From Burkholderiales bacterium (GTDB lineage: Bacteria > Pseudomonadota > Gammaproteobacteria > Burkholderiales > Methylophilaceae): DNA of 64,000 bases. The stretch is from contig JAURKY010000006.1 of NCBI GenBank assembly GCA_030831475.1, positions 62,001 to 126,000 on the forward strand, in the 5' to 3' direction. Shown one piece after another: positions 57,355 through 64,000 of this stretch. Below the pieces are notes generated by a model, which ran no database searches, was not told where the DNA came from, and was given only the letters and a program-made list of their open reading frames with translations. Position 1 is the first letter of the stretch. Each line of letters starts with the position of its first letter. The position numbers and the translations under genes are program-made.

Positions 57355-59331
57355 CTATTGGAGGGATATCAAAGACAAAAGTTCATCAACATTTTTACAG
57401 GCAGGATAACAGATACCTTTTTTGCAAAGAGTAATGGCTCCTTCATTAAGGTAAGTTGAGTTAATTGTTTTATTATTTACATGCAACTCTTTTTTGGTAT
57501 CTAAAAAAAGAATTAAATGATCTTGGTATAGGTGATTGGGTAAATTATTTTTCCATGAACTGATTTGATCGGGGGAGCCAAAAAAAGTAATAAGGGGCTG
57601 GTCACCGTAAAAGTATTCAAGAGCAGTCATGAGACTGGGATGAGAAGAAGGTTGAGTTCTAATTTTATGATTTAAATGCCTTAAAATTTTTTCAGCATGT
57701 TTGAAAAAATTATTATCTAAATACAAAATACTTAACTTTTGAAATATTAAAGCAGCCACTCCATTTGCAGAGGGCGTAGCATTATCCTCAGAAATAATTT
57801 CTCTTTCAAAAAGTTTTTCATGATCATGGGCCGTAAAATAGAGTGCCCCTTTCTCTGAATAGAATTTTTCAATAATTTGATTACCAATTTCAAAGGCTAT
57901 TTCATAGTCCTCTTTTTTAAAATTGGACTGCATCGATTCAATTAAGGCTTCAAGATAAAAAACATAATCATCTAAAAATAAAACTGACTCTTTATATTGG
58001 TTATTCTTTAATGATGATTTGGTAATAAAAAATTGATAAGTTAAATAATCTAAGTTTTTTTGAGCAAGTTGAATCCATTCGTCTTTTTTTAAAACTCGTC
58101 CAGCATAAAGTAAGCTTTTAATCATCATTGCATTCCACGATACGACTAACTTTTGATCAATGGTTGGTTTCACTTTAACTTGACGTGTTTTTTTTAAAAG
58201 CTGTCTTTGTTTGTCAATCTGATCAATATCTTCAAAATTTCTTAAATTAAGATGCCATAGCTCTGACTCATAATTAGGATTACCATCCATTTGAAAAATA
58301 TGCTGCATAGAATTTAAAGTTTCGTCCTCTGGGCTAAAGTTATAGTAAAACCCTTCTTCTAAAATTTCTTTGTCATTTAACGAATCAGCATCCATGGATG
58401 AGTAGAAATAACCTTTCTTGTCCAACATATTATTTTTAATCCAATCAACAGTCATCTCAATGAGTTTTAAGTATTGGCTAGACGATTCTGTATAAGTCAA
58501 ATGAATGATTAGCTCGATAAGTTGAGCGCTGTTGTAAAGCATCTTTTCATAGTGTGGTATTTGCCATTGATCATCGACGCAATACCTAAAAAAACCACCT
58601 TCAACATGATCAAATAAACCAGACTGCATGATTTTTTTTATATTCTTACTCATGAGCTCAATACTCTCTTGATTCTTTGACTTAATTAAATAATTCATTA
58701 CGGCTTCATTTGGAAACTTGGGTGCGCCTTTAAAACCCCCATTGGTGTGATCCAAATTATGAATAATTTCTTCCCTGATTTGATGAATATGTTCTTTGGA
58801 AAATAAATCATCATTTGTTATTTCAGGTTGAAGTTTATTGAATATTTGCCTGATTTGATCAGTTTGCTTGGAGAGCATGTCCTTTTCATTTAAATAAAGC
58901 TCAGATAGCTTTGGCAGAATTTGCATCAATCCCTGCATATTAAATTTAGGAAGCTTTGGAATGTAAGTGGCTATAAAAAAAGGTTCTTGTTTAGGCGTCA
59001 TAAAGACACTTAATGGCCAGCCCCCTGGTCTTTGAGCAAAAATATAGTGAGCTTTTTGATAGATATGATCGATATCTGGCCTTTCTTCTTTATCAACCTT
59101 GATGCAAACAAAAAACTGATTAAGGAGTGTAGCTACCTCATTATCTTCAAAACATTCATGCGCCATGACATGGCACCAATGGCAAGAAGAATAACCGATA
59201 GACAAAAAAATAGGTTTATCTTCATTGCTTGCTTTTAAAAAAGCCTCCTCCCCCCATGGATACCATGAGACCGGATTATTTTCATGTTGCTTAAGGTAGA
59301 GACTGGATTCGTTTTTTAGCTTGTTTGCCAT
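57355..59331 (-). CDS. DUF255 protein: thioredoxin-like domain plus (alpha/alpha)6 barrel (YyaL type)
   Basis: The 658-residue protein starts at ATG 59331, overlapping the previous gene by one base (TGATG). N-terminal [18 protein letters not shown] and [12 protein letters not shown] form the Spermatogenesis-associated 20-like thioredoxin fold with CHWC. The rest looks like an N-acylglucosamine 2-epimerase-type barrel ([22 protein letters not shown]). The function of the family is not established. Confidence 0.9.
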   Translation of the reverse strand: MANKLKNESSLYLKQHENNPVSWYPWGEEAFLKASNEDKPIFLSIGYSSCHWCHVMAHECFEDNEVATLLNQFFVCIKVDKEERPDIDHIYQKAHYIFAQRPGGWPLSVFMTPKQEPFFIATYIPKLPKFNMQGLMQILPKLSELYLNEKDMLSKQTDQIRQIFNKLQPEITNDDLFSKEHIHQIREEIIHNLDHTNGGFKGAPKFPNEAVMNYLIKSKNQESIELMSKNIKKIMQSGLFDHVEGGFFRYCVDDQWQIPHYEKMLYNSAQLIELIIHLTYTESSSQYLKLIEMTVDWIKNNMLDKKGYFYSSMDADSLNDKEILEEGFYYNFSPEDETLNSMQHIFQMDGNPNYESELWHLNLRNFEDIDQIDKQRQLLKKTRQVKVKPTIDQKLVVSWNAMMIKSLLYAGRVLKKDEWIQLAQKNLDYLTYQFFITKSSLKNNQYKESVLFLDDYVFYLEALIESMQSNFKKEDYEIAFEIGNQIIEKFYSEKGALYFTAHDHEKLFEREIISEDNATPSANGVAALIFQKLSILYLDNNFFKHAEKILRHLNHKIRTQPSSHPSLMTALEYFYGDQPLITFFGSPDQISSWKNNLPNHLYQDHLILFLDTKKELHVNNKTINSTYLNEGAITLCKKGICYPACKNVDELLSLISLQ

Positions 59332-60206
59332 CAATACTCTTGAACTGAATATTCGGTGGCAATACTATGGGTTAAATCAGGATAAATCACAACAGAATTC
59401 TCAAGGGAGTTAGCTGTCTCAACACATACCATTCGTCTCCACTCATCTTTGGCGCCCATGTCGCCCATCTCTGATGCTCTTTTTTCACCTGGCGTCCAAA
59501 CAACCGTTGAGTTACTATTAGATTTTTTTATTGTGATCACACGATTAAATGTTTCATCCTCAATGTAACAATCATTGCTGGTGTTTAAATACACCCTGTC
59601 AAAGGGGCCTTTAAATTCGATCGGGCCTTTTTGAATATTACAGTTAAAGTTATCAAATTTATCTGTGTACACCATATTTTCCAAACCTCTCACCTTTATA
59701 GACTCAATATCTGACACATAAAAATAGGTATGAAACCCTTCACCAATGGTGAATGGATGGCTTGATAAGTTGGTTGTCTTCAAATTTAAGTATAAGCTCT
59801 CACCAATTACGATTGATAATTCAAGCTCGTAGTTATAAGTTAATTGTCGTGAAGCCTCTTCGGTCGGTAACATTTTAAGAATAAGCTTGGTTGAGCCATT
59901 TTTAAGATCAATGATTTTATCAAGATTCCATGGAATCACTCGGGCAAAACCATGTAAACAAAAATTTCCATCTGTTGGGTGGTTACCAAACCATGGCCAA
60001 CAAATAGGAATGCCTCCTCTGATCGAACGACCCTTTTCATATCGAGCATTCGTTGATAACCACAGTACATCTTGTTTCGTAGCTTTTGGTCGCCACCATG
60101 TTACATGTCCACCTTGAAGTGAGATTTTAGCTTCTGCGTGACGGTTATTGATTTCAAGAAATTCTAGCCCATTGGCCTCTTTTACAACTTTGACATCCTT
60201 ACTCAT
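59331..60206 (-). CDS. D-hexose-6-phosphate mutarotase (YeaD-like)
   Basis: The 291-residue protein resembles the YeaD/aldose 1-epimerase family and interconverts anomers of glucose 6-phosphate or related sugars. Motifs are [47 protein letters not shown] and the late [15 protein letters not shown] with a probable catalytic glutamate region. It starts 4 nt within ilvD and ends overlapping the DUF255 gene. Confidence 0.9.
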   Translation of the reverse strand: MSKDVKVVKEANGLEFLEINNRHAEAKISLQGGHVTWWRPKATKQDVLWLSTNARYEKGRSIRGGIPICWPWFGNHPTDGNFCLHGFARVIPWNLDKIIDLKNGSTKLILKMLPTEEASRQLTYNYELELSIVIGESLYLNLKTTNLSSHPFTIGEGFHTYFYVSDIESIKVRGLENMVYTDKFDNFNCNIQKGPIEFKGPFDRVYLNTSNDCYIEDETFNRVITIKKSNSNSTVVWTPGEKRASEMGDMGAKDEWRRMVCVETANSLENSVVIYPDLTHSIATEYSVQEY

Positions 60207-62062
60207 TTAGAATGCTTAACCTCAATTTGACTTAGATCCCTGACTGCGCCTTGAGATGCACTGGTAGCCATCATTGCATAAGCCTTTAATGCTGCACTTA
60301 CTTTTCTCTCTCTAGGTTGAGGTTGCCAAGGGTTTTTACTGTTTTGCATTTCTTTTCTGCGCTTATTCAGTTCCTCATCGCTTAGCTCGACATTAATTGA
60401 CCTATTGGGGATATCAATTGATATCATGTCTCCTTCTCGAACTAAAGCAATAGCACCACCCTCAGCAGCTTCAGGTGACACATGCCCAATACTCAATCCT
60501 GAAGTTCCACCTGAAAAACGACCATCAGTTAAAAGTGCGCATGCTTTTCCAAGACCTTTTGATTTAAGGTAGGCTGTGGGGTATAACATTTCTTGCATGC
60601 CAGGCCCACCTTTAGGGCCCTCGTAAATAATTAAAACAATATCTCCAGCTACGATATTATCACCAAGAATTGCGTGAACTGCATCATCTTGAGATTCAAA
60701 AAGCCTCACCCGCCCTTTAAATTTTAGGATTTCTTCATCAACACCGGCTGTTTTAACAATACATCCATCCTTAGCAATGTTTCCATGTAAAACTGCAAGG
60801 CCACCATCCTGACTGTATGCATGTGCTTTATCTCGTATACATCCATTTTCACGGTCTAAATCTAATTCTGGCCAAAGTTTATCCTGGCTAAACGCCTCTG
60901 TGGTTCTAACCCCGCCAGGTGCAGCTCGATAAAACTGTTTTATATTGTCATCTTGAGTTGTTTTTATATCCCAATGATTGATCGCATCACCGATGGTTTT
61001 TGCATGTACGCATGACGCATCAGTCTTAATCAGCTTGGCTCGATTAAGCTCAGCAAGAATGGCAAAGACACCGCCCGCCCTATGGACATCCTCCATATGA
61101 TATTTTTGCGTGGCAGGAGCTACTTTGGCTAAGCAAGGCACACTTCTTGAAATTCGATCAATATCGCCTATATTAAAATCAACTTGAGCCTCACGAGCGG
61201 CGGCGAGTAAGTGTAAAACTGTATTGGTCGAACCTCCCATAGCTACATCTAAGCTCATTGCATTTTCAAAGGCATGTTTGGTGGCAATATTTCTAGGTAG
61301 CACGGACTGATCATCCTTGTCGTAGTAGCGCTTTGTGATTTCAACAATCGTTCTAGCTGCATTTAAAAAAAGTGATTCGCGCGCTTTATGTGTTGCTAAC
61401 GTACTTCCGTTTCCTGGCAAGCTTAATCCAAGCGCCTCGGTGAGGCAATTCATAGAGTTGGCGGTAAACATACCTGAGCATGATCCGCAAGTGGGGCAGG
61501 ATGATCTCTCTAAAAACTCAAGTTCAGATTCATTGATTTTATGATCGCCCGCAGCAATCATGGGTGTCACAAGATCTACCTTTTGGACAGTGTCGCCCCA
61601 GTTAACCTTCCCTGCCTCCATAGGACCGCCCGAGACAAAAACAACTGGAATATTAATTCTCATTGCCGCCATTAACATGCCCGGGGTAATTTTGTCACAG
61701 TTAGAAATACAAACCATGGCATCAGCCCAATGAGCATTCACCATGTATTCAACACTATCAGCAATCAAATCTCGACTTGGAAGGCTGTAGAGCATGCCAT
61801 CATGGCCCATCGCAATGCCATCATCGACGGCAATAGTATTAAATTCTTTAGCAACGCCCCCGTGTTTTTCAATCTCTCTTGCAACGAGTTGCCCTAAGTC
61901 TTTTAAATGAACATGGCCCGGTACAAATTGAGTAAAGGAATTAACGACAGCAATAATAGGTTTAGAAAAATCATCATCAGTCATACCAGTAGCGCGCCAA
62001 AGTGCCCTGGCACCCGCCTGATTTCTGCCTTCAGTTGTTTTTTTCGACCTGTAAACTGCCAT
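60203..62062 (-). CDS. ilvD: Dihydroxy-acid dehydratase
   Basis: IlvD makes 2-oxoisovalerate and 2-oxo-3-methylvalerate for branched-chain amino acids and pantothenate. The 619-residue enzyme binds an iron-sulfur cluster through cysteines in [14 protein letters not shown] and [20 protein letters not shown]. Other features are [19 protein letters not shown] near the C-terminus. It is divergent from lgt, with a 37-nt gap to the proposed lgt start. Confidence 0.98.
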   Translation of the reverse strand: MAVYRSKKTTEGRNQAGARALWRATGMTDDDFSKPIIAVVNSFTQFVPGHVHLKDLGQLVAREIEKHGGVAKEFNTIAVDDGIAMGHDGMLYSLPSRDLIADSVEYMVNAHWADAMVCISNCDKITPGMLMAAMRINIPVVFVSGGPMEAGKVNWGDTVQKVDLVTPMIAAGDHKINESELEFLERSSCPTCGSCSGMFTANSMNCLTEALGLSLPGNGSTLATHKARESLFLNAARTIVEITKRYYDKDDQSVLPRNIATKHAFENAMSLDVAMGGSTNTVLHLLAAAREAQVDFNIGDIDRISRSVPCLAKVAPATQKYHMEDVHRAGGVFAILAELNRAKLIKTDASCVHAKTIGDAINHWDIKTTQDDNIKQFYRAAPGGVRTTEAFSQDKLWPELDLDRENGCIRDKAHAYSQDGGLAVLHGNIAKDGCIVKTAGVDEEILKFKGRVRLFESQDDAVHAILGDNIVAGDIVLIIYEGPKGGPGMQEMLYPTAYLKSKGLGKACALLTDGRFSGGTSGLSIGHVSPEAAEGGAIALVREGDMISIDIPNRSINVELSDEELNKRRKEMQNSKNPWQPQPRERKVSAALKAYAMMATSASQGAVRDLSQIEVKHSK

Positions 62063-62099
62063 TTATAATCCTTAAGTGAAAATAACTTATAATTATACA

Positions 62100-62882
62100 A
62101 TGTTAATTCACCCTCAATTCAATCCTGTTGCAATATCTTTAGGCCCCCTTCAGGTTCATTGGTATGGGTTAATGTATTTTTTTGCTTTTATCTTCTTTAT
62201 ATATCTTGGGAAGAAACAAATTGCCCTTCATCCTTGGGCAAAAATTGATGAAAAAATACTCGATGATGCTTTTTTTTATGGCGCGTTAGGCGTTGTATTA
62301 GGAGGAAGATTGGGATACGTCCTTTTTTATCAACCTAGCTATTTTTTATTACACCTTGATGAAGTTTTTTCTTTTTGGCGAGGTGGCATGTCCTTCCATG
62401 GAGGTTTTTTAGGAGTTCTTATCAGCCTTTTTTGGGTGGCTAGAAAACATCATATTTCTTGGTGGACTCTAACTGATTTCGTGGCTCCCCTTGTTCCCCT
62501 TGGACTTTTTTTTGGAAGGATTGGTAATTTTATCAATCAGGAACTATGGGGAAGGCCTACCGATTTAGCCTGGGCAATGATTTTTCCTCTCACGGACGAT
62601 ATTCCTCGACACCCATCACAACTTTATCAGGCAGGTCTTGAGGGAATCGTTCTCTTTATCATTCTATGGCTCTACGCTTCAAAGCCAAGATCGACTGGAC
62701 AAATATCAGCTGTATTTCTTATCGGTTATGGTTTTTTTAGATTCATAGTCGAATACACTCGTGAGCCCGATGCATTTCTTGGTCTCTTATTCCTGAATCT
62801 GTCTATGGGTCAACTTTTAAGTTTGCCAATGTTGTTTATTGGCCTTTTCTTATTTAGAAAATTTTCTAACAACAACGGTTAA
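62100..62882 (+). CDS. lgt: Prolipoprotein diacylglyceryl transferase
   Basis: Lgt adds diacylglycerol to the lipobox cysteine of prolipoproteins. ATG 62100 (MLIHPQFNP) gives 260 residues, and GTG 62076 is less likely. It has about seven helices. Family signatures are [39 protein letters not shown], and the diagnostic [15 protein letters not shown]. Lipoproteins such as 9725-10438 would be substrates. The 3' end overlaps the YbdD-like gene by 17 nt. Confidence 0.96.
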   Translation: MLIHPQFNPVAISLGPLQVHWYGLMYFFAFIFFIYLGKKQIALHPWAKIDEKILDDAFFYGALGVVLGGRLGYVLFYQPSYFLLHLDEVFSFWRGGMSFHGGFLGVLISLFWVARKHHISWWTLTDFVAPLVPLGLFFGRIGNFINQELWGRPTDLAWAMIFPLTDDIPRHPSQLYQAGLEGIVLFIILWLYASKPRSTGQISAVFLIGYGFFRFIVEYTREPDAFLGLLFLNLSMGQLLSLPMLFIGLFLFRKFSNNNG

Positions 62883-63045
62883 TCTTATTCCATTTCTGAT
62901 CTAATTTTGTTTTAAAAAATTCTTTCCTGGAGAGTGGCAAATGAGATTTTTTATGCTTATGAAACTTTGTGAAATTTTTTAAATAAATTTCATAATCATT
63001 ATCTCCGGTTAAAGTCAGTATAAAATTTATTAAATTTCGTATCAT
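62866..63045 (-). CDS. YbdD/YjiX family small protein
   Basis: With ATG 63045 ([10 protein letters not shown]) the protein has 59 residues. The pattern [12 protein letters not shown], then [15 protein letters not shown] and a C-terminal RCC, matches YbdD/YjiX, small proteins encoded immediately after CstA/BtsT-type carriers. It lies 5 nt downstream of cstA on the same strand. The function is unclear, perhaps as an accessory of the carrier. Confidence 0.85.
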   Translation of the reverse strand: MIRNLINFILTLTGDNDYEIYLKNFTKFHKHKKSHLPLSRKEFFKTKLDQKWNKINRCC

Positions 63046-63050
63046 AAATA

Positions 63051-64000
63051 TCAACTCACTTTCAAAGATCGCGCATTTGTAAAAAAGGCAATTCTTATCA
63101 CGTCTAAAATAACAATCCATAAAATGACGACTAGGAAAATAGTAATGGCGGTATCAATTTTTAAATTCAATATAAGTTGGTTATAAATACTTATAGTTCT
63201 ATCATCTAAAAGATTCATGCTCATCTTTTCAGTCATATTTTTCGCGGCAGCTAAAAATCCTACCCTAACATCATCACTGAATATTTTTTGATAAGCTGAG
63301 GTCGTTGTTATGATTACAAGCCATGCTAATGGAAGTGCTGTGACCCAAGCAAATTTAAATTTACCTGATTTAATCAAAATACCTGTTCCAACTGAGAGGG
63401 CAATAGCAGCCAGCATCTGATTGGCAATGCCAAATAAAGGCCATAGAATATTGACTCCCCCATTTGGATCAATAACGCCTATGTATAAAAAATAGCCCCA
63501 ACATGCGACAACGATTGCGCTCGTGATCACTGTCGATGACATCGAAGAAGTTTTACCTAGTGCGGGATGAACGTTTCCTAACATGTCTTGCAGCATGAAC
63601 CTTCCTACGCGGGTACCAGCATCAAGGGTCGTTAAAATAAAGACAGCCTCAAACATAATGGCAAAGTGGTACCACATAGCAAGTAAATGCCTTCCAAATG
63701 CATCAGCAAAAATAGAAGCCATACCAACAGCTAATGAGGGAGCGCCACCTGTTCTTGCAAATAAACTCGATTCTCCCACCTCACTTGCTAGACGGTTCAT
63801 ATCCTCTAAGCTCACCGAATAACCCCAAGAATTGATTGTTTGAATGGCTTGAGCAGCATCTTGCCCTACCATGCCAACGGGGCTATTGATAGCAAAAAAG
63901 ACTCCCGGTTCTAACACACAAGCTGCCACCATTGCCATGACAGCGACAAATGATTCTAGCAACATGCCCCCATAACCAATCATGGGTATGTATTTTTCAT
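63051..64000 (-). CDS. cstA: Carbon starvation protein CstA, pyruvate/peptide carrier (partial, 5' end outside window)
   Basis: The frame runs off the right edge with 316 full codons visible, beginning within EKYIPMIGYGGMLLES. It has at least eight hydrophobic segments. MLLESFVAVMAMVAACVLEPG and TLDAGTRVGRFMLQD are CstA/BtsT signatures. This family takes up pyruvate or peptides when carbon is scarce. Upstream parts, including the real start and any control region, are not in the window. Confidence 0.92.
   Translation of the reverse strand, partial: EKYIPMIGYGGMLLESFVAVMAMVAACVLEPGVFFAINSPVGMVGQDAAQAIQTINSWGYSVSLEDMNRLASEVGESSLFARTGGAPSLAVGMASIFADAFGRHLLAMWYHFAIMFEAVFILTTLDAGTRVGRFMLQDMLGNVHPALGKTSSMSSTVITSAIVVACWGYFLYIGVIDPNGGVNILWPLFGIANQMLAAIALSVGTGILIKSGKFKFAWVTALPLAWLVIITTTSAYQKIFSDDVRVGFLAAAKNMTEKMSMNLLDDRTISIYNQLILNLKIDTAITIFLVVILWIVILDVIRIAFFTNARSLKVS

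Noticed and set aside
62866-63120. An 84-codon form of the YbdD-like gene from 63120
   Set aside because: The first 25 residues overlap the end of cstA and are not part of the YbdD family. The ATG at 63045 gives the usual length of about 60.

Overview
The window reads as one contiguous, AT-rich, densely packed bacterial chromosome segment with no sign of phage, transposon, CRISPR or defence genes. Gene content points to a Betaproteobacterium, most likely a streamlined Methylophilaceae such as OM43 or Candidatus Methylopumilus. The evidence is betaproteobacterial families (DUF2322, DUF2782, BPSS1780-like, the DUF3683 FAD/Fe-S fusion), a caa3 cytochrome oxidase cluster with a tiny assembly ORF, dusB-fis, an HrcA-type CIRCE site at groESL, and extreme compaction. 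The taxonomic call is an inference from gene families and was not confirmed by any search.

Layout. 1-7.6 kb: a partial MutT-ThiE fusion, argJ and cysS, then two cyclophilins with lpxH, nusB-ribH, and an OFA-type MFS carrier. 7.7-10.4 kb: a Pho box followed by phoB-phoR and a coupled lipoprotein. 10.4-16.6 kb: a 1282-residue FAD/Fe-S dehydrogenase, hemJ, a PfkB kinase and apaH. 16.6-26 kb: a respiratory block with a cytochrome c, heme O and heme A synthases, a TlpA-like thioredoxin, a SCO-like protein, SURF1, DUF2909, CtaE, CtaG, a small unlisted ORF, CtaD, CtaC fused to cytochrome c, DUF2244 and tRNA-Leu(CAA).

26-40 kb: queA, a secreted protein of unknown function, a ProS lacking its editing domain, a possible HolD, rimI, tsaB, a DinG-family helicase, an Rdx protein, ctpA, coq7, DUF2322, OsmC, an FKBP, dacB, bioA and an aldo/keto reductase. 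40-50 kb: groESL under CIRCE, uvrD, a membrane protein, thrB, DUF2782, polA and a molybdopterin-binding-domain protein. 50-57 kb: dusB-fis-purH-purD-tsaC-hemF and an amino-acid symporter in one co-directional run. 57-64 kb: a small cytochrome c, a DUF255 protein, a hexose-6-phosphate mutarotase, ilvD, lgt, a YbdD-like protein and a partial cstA.

The main functional theme is aerobic respiration: heme synthesis (hemF, hemJ, ctaA, ctaB), oxidase subunits, copper and assembly factors, ubiquinone synthesis (coq7) and two separate c-type cytochromes. I found no new multi-gene system. The observations most worth checking are the clean deletion of the ProS editing domain, two probable CTG start codons (lpxH and rimI), the tiny ORF between ctaD and ctaG, a possibly leaderless polA mRNA, an unexplained repeat and dyad upstream of ctaC, and overlap at nearly every convergent gene pair.
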